64,000 nt of DNA from Hymenobacter psychrotolerans DSM 18569 (lineage in GTDB: Bacteria > Bacteroidota > Bacteroidia > Cytophagales > Hymenobacteraceae). The translations under genes and the position numbers were made by a program. The stretch spans positions 1 through 64,000 of the forward strand of contig NZ_FRAS01000011.1 in the NCBI RefSeq assembly GCF_900142395.1. Reading direction: 5' to 3'. The number at the start of each line of letters is the position of its first letter. Within the stretch, counting starts at the first letter, position 1. Shown in pieces: positions 42,462 through 50,022 of the stretch. The notes below the pieces were generated by a model. That model did no database searches and was not told where the DNA came from. It saw only the letters and a list, made by a program, of their open reading frames with translations.

Positions 42462-44040
42462 AGGGAATGGTGATGGTGACGGAGGTGCCTACGTTCAGCT
42501 CGCTGTGCAAGGCAATAGTGCCGCCCATAAGCTCCAGATAGCGCCCGATGATGTAGAGTCCGAGGCCCGTGCCGGGCACGTTGGTGACGTTGCGGGCCCG
42601 GAAAAACCGCTCAAATAAGTGTTCCTGGTCTTCAGGTGAAATACCAACGCCCTGGTCCTGCACGCGCAGCGTGAGCTGGTGGTGCCGGCAGTCGGCCTGC
42701 AGCGTTACTACCGAGTTTTCGCCGGAGTATTTGATGGCGTTGGACAGCAGGTTGACCACGATTTTGCGCAACAGCGAAGGATCCATCCAGACGGGCGCGG
42801 CGCAATTCGTCTGCCGCTCGATGCGCTGGCCGGCTTTGAGCAGGCCCTGCACATCGGTCACTGTTTCTTCGAGCAGCGTGGGCAGGTTGAGACTTACGGG
42901 GCGGGCTTCTATCCGGCCTTCCTCAATGCGTCCCACCGATAGGAATTCCTCCAGAATATCGTTCAGGTGGTTGACGGAGGCCCGGATGCGCTGCAGGTGC
43001 TTCAGGCGCTTGTCCTGCTGCTCGGTGGCGGGGTACTTCTCAATGAGCGTGGCCGAGGTGAGCACCGCCGTGAGGGGCGTGCGGAACTCGTGCGAAGCCA
43101 TGCTCACGAAGCGCGACTTCAACTCGCCCAGCTCCTGCTCGGCGGCCAGCGCCTGGGTCAGCTCCTGGCTGCGCTGCTCCAGCTGCTCCAGGGTGCTCAT
43201 CAGGGCGTGGGTGCGGTCGGCTACCTTCTGCTCCAGCTCCGTATTCAGAGCCTCCACGCGCTGGCGCTGCGCAATCAGCTCCCGCTCGGCTTCCTTTTTA
43301 AAGGTGATGTCGATGATGTAGGCCACCACGTACAGCTCCTCATCCAAGTGGAAATAGCTCAGGCTGACTTCTACAGGAAATACGGAGCCGTCTTTGCGCT
43401 GAGCCAGCAGGTCGCGGTTGTGGCCCATGTTGCGCACCTGTGGGTGGGCGTTGAAGGAATGGCGGAGCTTTTCGTGCTGCCGGCCGGCGGCATTGGGCAC
43501 CAGCACCTCAATGCGCTGGCCCAGCAGCTCGTTGGGGGCGTAGCCGAACAGCTGCTGCGCAAACTGATTGGCCGATACAATGTCGCCGGGCTGGTTGCAG
43601 ACGATGATGCCGATGGTGGCGTTGGCAAACACCGCCTCGAAGCGCCGTACGCTGTGCGCCAGTTCCCGCTCGGCCTGCTGCAGGCGGCTTTGCCGCGTCA
43701 GGCGTACCAGCAGGAACGGCCGCGCTTCCAGCTCGAAGCTGCTTAGCTCAATCCGCCCCCAGAAGGGTGGGCCCTCACGCGGCACAATTTCCATGTCTGC
43801 CTCCTGCCGGCCAGCCTGCCGGGCTTGCTCACAGAGCTGCTGCCATTTCTTTTCCAGCGTGCAGAACGGGTGGCCGGCCTCCGTGAGAAACGCCTCTACC
43901 GAAGAGTAGCCCAGCAGGGCCGCTCCCGCAGCATTCACCTGCTCAAACTGCTGCAGTGCAACATCATACACGCCCACAAACTCCCGGGCGTGCGTGTAAA
44001 GCAGGTCGTTGAGGGCGTGCTGAAACGGGCTGGAAAGCAT
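42439..44040 (-). CDS. PAS-domain sensor histidine kinase
   Basis: A 533-residue soluble kinase without transmembrane helices. Two PAS domains come first (about residues 10-120 and 130-250; the second has GYAPNELLGQRIEVLVP and NRDLLAQRKDGSVFPVEVSL). A coiled coil follows, then HisKA with the phospho-acceptor His in MASHEFRTPLTAVLT, and HATPase with N-box NLLSNAIKYS and G-boxes DQGVGISPED and PGTGLGLYI. No haem-PAS signature was proven, but oxygen or redox sensing is likely given the position. ATG 44040 is used. Its stop overlaps the regulator start; operator site C is 84 nt upstream. Confidence 0.92.
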   Translation of the reverse strand: MLSSPFQHALNDLLYTHAREFVGVYDVALQQFEQVNAAGAALLGYSSVEAFLTEAGHPFCTLEKKWQQLCEQARQAGRQEADMEIVPREGPPFWGRIELSSFELEARPFLLVRLTRQSRLQQAERELAHSVRRFEAVFANATIGIIVCNQPGDIVSANQFAQQLFGYAPNELLGQRIEVLVPNAAGRQHEKLRHSFNAHPQVRNMGHNRDLLAQRKDGSVFPVEVSLSYFHLDEELYVVAYIIDITFKKEAERELIAQRQRVEALNTELEQKVADRTHALMSTLEQLEQRSQELTQALAAEQELGELKSRFVSMASHEFRTPLTAVLTSATLIEKYPATEQQDKRLKHLQRIRASVNHLNDILEEFLSVGRIEEGRIEARPVSLNLPTLLEETVTDVQGLLKAGQRIERQTNCAAPVWMDPSLLRKIVVNLLSNAIKYSGENSVVTLQADCRHHQLTLRVQDQGVGISPEDQEHLFERFFRARNVTNVPGTGLGLYIIGRYLELMGGTIALHSELNVGTSVTITIPYENHPAD

Positions 44041-44116
44041 AAGACCGGAAGACAGGCTGATTCGGGGAGGGACAGGATGCTGGGTGCAATATAGGTAAGT
44101 CGGGCGCGGGCAGGCA

Positions 44117-44132
44117 CCTGACAAAAGTCAGG
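44117..44132. promoter_or_regulatory. Predicted Crp/Fnr-type operator, site C (between kinase and thioredoxin-like genes)
   Basis: CCTGACAAAAGTCAGG, core TGACAAAAGTCA, a perfect palindrome apart from the central AAAA. It lies exactly midway between the kinase start (44040) and the divergent gene start (44209), about 84 nt from each, suggesting autoregulation of the kinase/regulator operon. Confidence 0.65.
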
Positions 44133-44208
44133 TAGTAGCTTGATGGCGGTCATCGGGAGGGGCTGAAGCGGACGCTACTTTTACGGCTACACTTTCTGGT
44201 CTGCCCGC

Positions 44209-44535
44209 ATGCTTGCCTCCGCCCCGTCTTCTCTTCAGGCCCCCGAACCGGCAGTGCTGCTGGTGCTACTGCCGCTGGCCGCAGGAGCGAACATGCCGGC
44301 GTTTATGGCTTCGCTGGCGCTGTTGCAGCAGCAGCTGGGCGCGTCTGTTCGGCTACTCAAGATTGATGAAGCCACCCACCCAACCGTAGTACATAGCTTT
44401 CAGACCACCGAGCTGCCGGCCTTTGTGCTGGTGCGCCACGGAGTGGAGCTGTGGCGCCGGCAGGGTTTGCCAGAGGGCGAAATCCTCCTGCCGCGGCTCG
44501 CGAATGAAGTGCGCGCGGTGGCTGAAAGGCGGTAG
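44209..44535 (+). CDS. Thioredoxin-fold protein lacking the CxxC motif
   Basis: A 108-residue protein that reads as a thioredoxin fold: VLLVLLPLAAGANMPAFMAS (where CxxC would be), SVRLLKIDEATHPTVVHSFQ, the cis-Pro strand TTELPAFVLVRHGVE, and a C-terminal helix. The active-site cysteines are missing, so it is not a disulfide reductase. It is divergent from the kinase operon, and operator site C lies midway. A hairpin (44576-44607) follows. Confidence 0.75.
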   Translation: MLASAPSSLQAPEPAVLLVLLPLAAGANMPAFMASLALLQQQLGASVRLLKIDEATHPTVVHSFQTTELPAFVLVRHGVELWRRQGLPEGEILLPRLANEVRAVAERR

Positions 44536-44575
44536 GAGCGGCCGCACGGGTACCCGGCAGTCCGAAGGCATTCTT

Positions 44576-44607
44576 CTAACCGCTATCTGCTTACAGGTAG
44601 CGGTTAG
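44576..44607 (+). terminator. Hairpin after the thioredoxin-like gene
   Basis: CTAACCGCTA and TAGCGGTTAG form a 10-bp stem about 40 nt after the stop. The following T content (GTCGTTTTGG) is weak, so terminator function is plausible but not certain. Confidence 0.45.
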
Positions 44608-44759
44608 TGTCGTTTTGGTGTCTTGTTTACCAAGTATTGTCTGCACAACGCCATCTGCATCTTCTTTCTGCTCCTGTTTCCCGGTTTTGCAGGAGTGCAG
44701 GCACTACCAGACAAGGCCGCCACAGCTGCACCCTTGCTTGGGTGCATAGGTTGTTGTGC

Positions 44760-45221
44760 TTAGCGCTGAGCTTCCGGTTTTGGTGTGAAGTGGGCAGGTT
44801 TCAGGCGGCGCCTGATTTTGGGTGGCAAACCCTGACCAGCAGCAAATTCAGCCAGTACTTCCTGCTCCTTTTTTTTGCTGAACCGCGTCAGTTTGCTTAC
44901 GCCCACTACCCAGAGCGGCGCACCGTACAGGGCAGCCGCGGCAGTGCTCAGCAAAGCATCAGTCCCCAGGCTACCGAAACTGTCGTCGCCGTTGACAGCC
45001 GAAGTAAGGACCACCGCTCCTATACCCGTCGAGCTTACGAGTATCCAACCGCTGTTCCTGCGCAGCTGAAACAGCTGGTGCAGCGCACGCACGGTATCCG
45101 ACGGCGCGGTGGTTTGCGCCACGGGCGTTTCTGCTGGTGCATCTGGTAGCGGTTGCTGGCTTACGGCTCTCACACTGGCCGCCAGCATGATGCCGCCCAG
45201 CAATAACGGCTTCTTATTCAT
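44760..45221 (-). CDS. Small exported protein, RFSKxKE family (copy C)
   Basis: A 153-residue third member of the family at 26705 and 27603. It has a signal peptide (residues 1-22, ending VRAVSQQ), a Pro/Ala-rich spacer, then PSDTVRALHQLFQLRRNSG, a hydrophobic middle with glycines (about residues 60-105), and the closing LTRFSKKKEQEVLAEFAAG with LPPKIRRRLKPAHF. It is 17 kb away from the other copies, so the family is dispersed. Function unknown. Confidence 0.75.
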   Translation of the reverse strand: MNKKPLLLGGIMLAASVRAVSQQPLPDAPAETPVAQTTAPSDTVRALHQLFQLRRNSGWILVSSTGIGAVVLTSAVNGDDSFGSLGTDALLSTAAAALYGAPLWVVGVSKLTRFSKKKEQEVLAEFAAGQGLPPKIRRRLKPAHFTPKPEAQR

Positions 45222-45616
45222 AGACGGTAGCGGTTGAAACTCATTCGCAGCAAGGTATCAGGTTGCCGTACATCCGCCAACCAACGCGCCACAGTTAGTC
45301 CCCACGCGAAATGTCTGATTGCACGCGCTGTATTTCCCTGATTGTGTTAGCCTGAGGGCGGTTTTCTTTGTTCTACTCAGGGAATTCAGCCCGTTTCAAA
45401 AGTCTGCCCGGCGCAACTTTTTTTGTTGCAAACCACAGCCGCCGCACCGCTTCCACCCTCCGAAGCAGCGCCGGGCTGGCCGGTGCGGCAGGGCGGCAGC
45501 TAGGGCGCGGGCAGACTGCTTTCTGTGCTTCAGCAGCCTCGCTCCGGCCCACCATGCGAGCCAGGGCATTGGTTGTGCCGGCCCGCACATTTCCGGGCAG
45601 ATAGTAGCTTTGCCGG
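45222..45616. other. Intergenic region upstream of the HupE/UreJ gene
   Basis: A 395-nt gap. Several short frames exist but none has a good start or convincing composition. TAGCTTTG at 45605-45612 fits the -7 promoter element (TAnnTTTG) but lies only 4 nt before the next ATG, so the transcript would be nearly leaderless. One GTTGCAAACC near 45430 resembles the core of array 3. Confidence 0.45.
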
Positions 45617-46219
45617 ATGGCGTCTCTGTTTCAGACCTACCTCCAGCTCGGCTTCCACCACATCCTCAACCTGCAGGCCTACGACCATATCGTGTTTCTG
45701 CTGGCCCTGTGTGCCCCCTATGTGCTGTCGGACTGGCGGCGCGTGGTGGCGCTGGTGACGAGCTTTACCATCGGGCACTCCTTCACGCTGGCGCTGGCCA
45801 CGATGGGCGTGGTACAGTACAGCGCTGCCCTCATCGAAACTCTGATTCCGGTTACGATTCTGCTCACCTGCGCGGCCAATATGGTGCAGGCGGGGCGGGC
45901 GGGCCGCAGCGAAGCGCGCCGCCTGAGCCCCGAGCCGGTGGTGCTGGCGCTGCCCAATCTGCTGGCCGCCGTGTTCGGGCTGATTCATGGCCTGGGCTTC
46001 TCCAGCTACCTGCGCGAGCTGCTGGGCCAGCAAAGCCGGCCGGTGCTGGAATTGCTGGCCTTCAATGTGGGCGTGGAGCTGGGCCAGCTGCTCATCGTGA
46101 GCTTCATTCTGCTGCTGGGGTTTCTGCTGCTGCGTGGCTTCGGGGTGGCCCGGCGCGACTGGCTGCTGGTGGTCAGTGGGGCTGCTGCCGGTATTGCGGC
46201 GGTGCTGCTGGTGGGCTAA
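45617..46219 (+). CDS. HupE/UreJ family membrane protein
   Basis: A 200-residue membrane protein with about six helices. HupE/UreJ hallmarks are LGFHHILNLQAYDHIVFLLA near the N-terminus, TSFTIGHSFTLALATMGVV, and FGLIHGLGFSSYLRELL, with histidines in the first and fourth segments. HupE and UreJ are nickel permease or accessory proteins; there is no urease or hydrogenase gene here, so the metal and role are open. ATG 45617. It is followed by repeat array 3. Confidence 0.87.
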   Translation: MASLFQTYLQLGFHHILNLQAYDHIVFLLALCAPYVLSDWRRVVALVTSFTIGHSFTLALATMGVVQYSAALIETLIPVTILLTCAANMVQAGRAGRSEARRLSPEPVVLALPNLLAAVFGLIHGLGFSSYLRELLGQQSRPVLELLAFNVGVELGQLLIVSFILLLGFLLLRGFGVARRDWLLVVSGAAAGIAAVLLVG

Positions 46220-46248
46220 AGCCAGGATTGTGCTGTGCAGGTCAGGGG

Positions 46249-46520
46249 TTGCAAACCAGTAGTCGGGCGTTGCAAAGCCCAGGTCAGTGCTTGCAAACCA
46301 GTAGTCGGGCGTTGCAATGCGCAGGTTGACCGTTGCAAAGCCCAGGTCGGGCGTTGCAACGCGCAGGTTGACCGTTGCAGGGCAAAAGGTATGGGTTGCA
46401 ACGCCTGCCGCACGCGTTGCAATGCAAAAGTCGGGCGTTACAACGCGGGCCGCACGCGTTGCAATGCGGCAGCCAGGGGTTGCAATGGGGCGCGCATGGC
46501 TTGCAACGCCCGGCGCAGGC
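46249..46520. repeat. 21-nt-period degenerate array 3 (core GTTGCAA), 13 units
   Basis: The G of GCAA in (G/C)TTGCAA falls at 46251, 46272, 46293, 46314, 46335, 46356, 46377, 46398, 46419, 46440, 46461, 46482 and 46503, thirteen units exactly 21 nt apart without an indel; unit 10 reads TTACAA and unit 7 TTGCAG. Spacer words recur (CCAGTAGTCGGGC, CAGGTTGACC, CGCACGC). Plus-strand frames show heptads with a Cys every seventh residue (RCNAQVD, RCKAQVG); the minus strand shows LQRPTTG-type heptads. One plus-strand frame runs on into the M1 peptidase gene. It lies 83 nt before that gene's start. Confidence 0.88.
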
Positions 46521-46602
46521 TGGTGTCTTTGCCCAATCTGCCGGTGAATTTTCCATAAATTTACCTTCTTCGCTCTACTTGGCTTTCCCGCACTTCGCTT
46601 TT

Positions 46603-48948
46603 ATGTTCAGAACCTTATTACCGGCGGCGGGCCTGACGCTGCTGCTGGCAGCCCCGGCGCTGGCCCAAACCACCAACTCGGGCACCGACAAATTCGCGCA
46701 GCTCGAAACCCTGCTGCCCACGCCCAACTCCTACCGCACCGCCTCCGGCGCCCCCGGCACCGACTACTGGCAGCAGCGCGCCGACTATAACATCCGGGTG
46801 AAGCTCGATGACGAGAAGCAGGCCATTACGGGCTCCGAGGACATCACCTACACCAACCTCTCGCCCGACGTGCTGACCTACCTGTGGGTGCAGCTCGACC
46901 AGAACATCCTCGACAAGAACTCCATTACGGCCGCCACGCAGGTGGGCCAGATTCAGGACCGGATGCCGTTTCAGGCTATGGACTACCTGATGCGGAGCGA
47001 CTTCGACGGGGGCTTCAAGATTGGGGAAGTGAAGCTGAAAGGCGGCAAGGCCCTGCCCTACGTCATCAACCACACCATGATGCGCGTGGACCTGCCCACG
47101 CCGCTACGGCCCAAACAGGCCGTGACGTTCAGCATCACGTGGAGCTACAACATCAACGACCAGCTGAAAATCAACCAGCGCAGCGGCTACGAGTACTTTC
47201 CGGAGGACAAAAACTACCTCTACGAAATTGCGCAGTTCTACCCGCGCATGGCCGTGTACTCCGACAACCAGGGCTGGCAGCACAAGCAGTTTCTCGGCAA
47301 CGGCGAGTTTGCCCTGCCCTTCGGCGACTACCGCGTGAGCATCACAGTGCCCGCCGACCACGTGGTGGGCTCCACCGGCGTGCTCCAAAACCCCAACGAG
47401 GTGCTGACCGCCACCCAGCGCCAGCGCCTGGCCTCGGCCCGCAACGCCAAAAAACCGGTGCTGATTGTGTCGCAGGCCGAAGCCGTGAAGGCGGAAGGCA
47501 GCCGCGCCAAAGGCACCAAAACCTGGACCTACGCCGCCAAAGACGTGCGCGACTTCGCCTGGGCTTCCAGCCGCAAGTTTATCTGGGATGCCATGGGCAT
47601 CGAGCAGAACGGCAAGCCGGTGCTGTGCATGAGCTACTACCCCAAGGAAGGCAACCCGCTGTGGGGCCAGTACTCGACGGAAGTAGTGGCACACACCATC
47701 AAAACCTACTCCAAGTACACCATCCCCTACGAGTACCCGGTGGCTATTTCGGTGCACGGCCCGGTGGGCGGCATGGAGTACCCGATGCTGTGCTTCAACG
47801 GCGGCCGCCCCGAGAAGGACGGCACCTACACCGCCGACCGGAAGTACGGCATGATTTCGGTGATTATCCACGAAGTAGGCCACAACTTCTTCCCCATGAT
47901 CATCAACTCGGATGAGCGGCAGTGGAGCTGGATGGATGAGGGCCTGAACACGTTCACGCAGTACCTCACGGAGCAGGAATGGGAGCGGGACTACCCCTCG
48001 CGCCGCGGCGAGCCGAAGAACATTGTGGACTACATGCGCACCGGCAAAAACCTGCAGACGCCCATCATGACCAACTCGGAGTCGGTGCTGCAGTTTGGGC
48101 CGAATGCCTACGCCAAGCCCGCCACGGGCCTCAACATTCTGCGCGAGACCATTCTGGGCCGCGAGCTGTTCGACTACGCCTTCAAGGAATACGCGCGCCG
48201 CTGGGCTTACAAGCACCCCACCCCCGCCGACTTCTTCCGCACCATGGAAGACGCCTCCGGCACCGACCTCGACTGGTTCTGGCGCGGCTGGTTCTACACC
48301 ACCGACCACACCGACCTGGCCATTACGGGCGTGAAATGGTACTCCGTGGACTCGAAGAACCCCGAAATTGAAAACGCCCGCAAGCGGGAGATGATCAATA
48401 AAGCGCCCCAGACCTTGTCGCAGCAGCGCAACCTGCAGTCCATCAAACGGACGCTGGTGGACGAGAAGCCGGAGCTGAAGGACTTCTACAATTCCTACGA
48501 CCCGCTGGCTACCACCGAAGCCGACAAGCAGCGCTACCAGCAGTTTGCCAAGGGCCTCACGCCGGAGCAGCAGAAGCGCCTCAACAGCGGCCTGCACTTC
48601 TACGAAGTGGGCCTGAAAAACATTGGCGGCCTCACGATGCCCGTCATCGTGCAGATGACCTACGAGGACGGCAAGCAGGAAAAGATGACCATTCCGGCCG
48701 AAATCTGGCGCAAGAACAACGCCGAGGTAACCAAGGTGTTCATCACCGAAAAGCCCGTGGTCAGCTTCGTGCTGGACCCGCTGCAGGAAACCGCCGACAT
48801 CAACCAGAGCAACAACGCCTGGCCGCAGCAGGCCGCGCCGTCGCGCTTCGAGCTGTTTGAATACCAGCAGCGCGCCCAGCCCAACCCCATGCAGCAGCAA
48901 AGCTCACTGCAGAAGATGGAGCAGAAGCCCACCGGCAGCACGAATTAG
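46603..48948 (+). CDS. Secreted M1 family metallopeptidase
   Basis: A 781-residue exported zinc aminopeptidase-like protein. The signal peptide runs to about residue 21 (MFRTLLPAAGLTLLLAAPAL). The N-terminal beta domain leads to the catalytic domain with the zinc site HEVGH (His423, Glu424, His427) and third ligand Glu446 in WMDEGLNTF, the HExxH-18-E spacing of family M1. The GGMEYP element (substrate GxMEN-like motif) precedes it. The frame stays open 76 codons upstream into array 3, but ATG 46603 followed by a signal peptide is the clear start. It degrades peptides in the periplasm or outside. Confidence 0.94.
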   Translation: MFRTLLPAAGLTLLLAAPALAQTTNSGTDKFAQLETLLPTPNSYRTASGAPGTDYWQQRADYNIRVKLDDEKQAITGSEDITYTNLSPDVLTYLWVQLDQNILDKNSITAATQVGQIQDRMPFQAMDYLMRSDFDGGFKIGEVKLKGGKALPYVINHTMMRVDLPTPLRPKQAVTFSITWSYNINDQLKINQRSGYEYFPEDKNYLYEIAQFYPRMAVYSDNQGWQHKQFLGNGEFALPFGDYRVSITVPADHVVGSTGVLQNPNEVLTATQRQRLASARNAKKPVLIVSQAEAVKAEGSRAKGTKTWTYAAKDVRDFAWASSRKFIWDAMGIEQNGKPVLCMSYYPKEGNPLWGQYSTEVVAHTIKTYSKYTIPYEYPVAISVHGPVGGMEYPMLCFNGGRPEKDGTYTADRKYGMISVIIHEVGHNFFPMIINSDERQWSWMDEGLNTFTQYLTEQEWERDYPSRRGEPKNIVDYMRTGKNLQTPIMTNSESVLQFGPNAYAKPATGLNILRETILGRELFDYAFKEYARRWAYKHPTPADFFRTMEDASGTDLDWFWRGWFYTTDHTDLAITGVKWYSVDSKNPEIENARKREMINKAPQTLSQQRNLQSIKRTLVDEKPELKDFYNSYDPLATTEADKQRYQQFAKGLTPEQQKRLNSGLHFYEVGLKNIGGLTMPVIVQMTYEDGKQEKMTIPAEIWRKNNAEVTKVFITEKPVVSFVLDPLQETADINQSNNAWPQQAAPSRFELFEYQQRAQPNPMQQQSSLQKMEQKPTGSTN

Positions 48949-49022
48949 ATGGTAGGGTGCGGGACTTGCTCCCGCCCGCCGTCTGGATTGCTTCAACGAT
49001 GTTGTGCAACAGCTTACATGAT

Positions 49023-49057
49023 AAAAGAGCCGGGCTACAGCGTAGTCCGGCTCTTTT
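49023..49057. terminator. Intrinsic terminator after the M1 peptidase
   Basis: AAAAGAGCCGG and CCGGCTCTTTT flank an inner stem (GCTAC/GTAGT) with a 3-nt loop. The T run AAATTTTATTT follows. Confidence 0.85.
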
Positions 49058-49077
49058 AAATTTTATTTCATCTACTA

Positions 49078-49467
49078 ATGGCTTGGCTAAACAACGATGA
49101 TGGGGCACCCGATGTTGAGTTGCTCAATAGGTTTGCACCTTTTGCAATGCTTTTTGGCCTTCTCTTCGGAGCTCTGTTCCTGTGGTCAAATAGATACGCA
49201 AGAATTGAAAATGCCAAGAAACTTAAGGCTCGCAGCATTGCAGCTATTGTTTCTCAGAAATATATAGACAAGAAAAATCACGGGTATCGAAGGATACTCC
49301 TACGCTATGCAGAAGAGGACATTTACTTCCCCGGCGGGCGGTTGTATTACGACTCCCTCCAAGTAGGCGACTCGCTGTATAAGCCGGCTGGCTCAGCTTA
49401 TTTCTATCTTGTCGAGCACCCAAACGGCGTAAGAAAACTGCGCCGCCTTCTCAACGACTCACTTTAA
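49078..49467 (+). CDS. Hypothetical membrane protein
   Basis: A 129-residue protein with a short polar N-terminus, one clear helix (about residues 20-38, FAPFAMLFGLLFGALFLWSN), and a C-terminal domain with basic start (RIENAKKLKARS) and beta character (YRRILLRYAEEDIYFPGG, VGDSLYKPAGSAYFYLVE). Its GC content is lower than its neighbours, which suggests different origin. No family recognised. It is 12 nt before the PH-domain gene and may be co-transcribed with it. Confidence 0.65.
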   Translation: MAWLNNDDGAPDVELLNRFAPFAMLFGLLFGALFLWSNRYARIENAKKLKARSIAAIVSQKYIDKKNHGYRRILLRYAEEDIYFPGGRLYYDSLQVGDSLYKPAGSAYFYLVEHPNGVRKLRRLLNDSL

Positions 49468-49479
49468 CCAACCACTCTT

Positions 49480-49854
49480 ATGGGACTTCTTGACGGCCTG
49501 CTGGGCAATGCTTCCGAAACCGATGCGCAAGACATTCAGCTGGAGCTGAGCCAGCTGCTTTCCCCCGGCGAAACCGTGCGCAACGCCTACGCCGTCATCC
49601 GCGACCTGATGGTGTTCACCACCAAGCGCCTCATTATGGTGGATAAGCAAGGCGTGACGGGCAAAAAGCGCGAGTACCTGAGCATTCCGTACCGCAGCAT
49701 TGAGCGGTTTTCGATGGAAACCACCGGCCACTTCGACCTGGATGCGGAGCTGAAAATCTGGGTGCGCGGCCAGACCGAGCCCATCAGCAAGACTTTCCGC
49801 GGCGACAAAAACGTGTACGACGTCTACCGCGCCTTAGGCGAGTTTGCTATTTAG
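49480..49854 (+). CDS. Bacterial PH domain-containing protein
   Basis: A 124-residue soluble protein of the YvbH-like bacterial PH fold. Typical features are GETVRNAYAVIRDLMVFTTK, RLIMVDKQGVTGKKREYLSI, YRSIERFSMETTGHFDLDAE and the closing LGEFAI. These proteins are of unknown role, some linked to stress or toxin systems. ATG 49480 begins MGLLDGLLG. Its stop (49852-49854) lies 2 nt before the outer arm of a 162-bp inverted-repeat element. Confidence 0.85.
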   Translation: MGLLDGLLGNASETDAQDIQLELSQLLSPGETVRNAYAVIRDLMVFTTKRLIMVDKQGVTGKKREYLSIPYRSIERFSMETTGHFDLDAELKIWVRGQTEPISKTFRGDKNVYDVYRALGEFAI

Positions 49855-49856
49855 CT

Positions 49857-50018
49857 GGTGGAATAATGGGTTGGTGGAGTGGCGGATTGTCATGCTGCGC
49901 CTGCGAAGGACCTTCTTGTACCTGAACGATTACCGTACCAACGGGCCGTTCTACCGTAACAAGATCCTTCGCAAGCTCAGGATGACAATCCGCCACTCCA
50001 CCAACCCATTATTCCACC
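49857..50018. repeat. 162-bp inverted-repeat element (30-bp outer arms around a TTGTCAT-type core)
   Basis: Outer arms 49857-49886 and 49989-50018 are perfect 30-bp inverted repeats (left arm starts GGTGGAATAATGGGTTGG). Inside lies a 102-bp element, 49887-49988, beginning TTGTCATGCTGCGCCTGCGA and ending AGCTCAGGATGACAA. The core matches elements at 58422 and 62887. The right arm ends 4 nt before the aldolase ATG. A miniature mobile element or paired REP-like repeat is likely. Confidence 0.8.
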
Positions 50019-50022
50019 ACAA

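Noticed and set aside
46249..46520. CRISPR array
   Set aside because: Units are only 21 nt, the constant part is about 7 nt, there are no unique 30-nt spacers and no cas genes.
46375..46602. In-frame N-terminal extension of the M1 peptidase through array 3
   Set aside because: The 76 extra residues are translation of the repeat; a normal signal peptide starts at ATG 46603.
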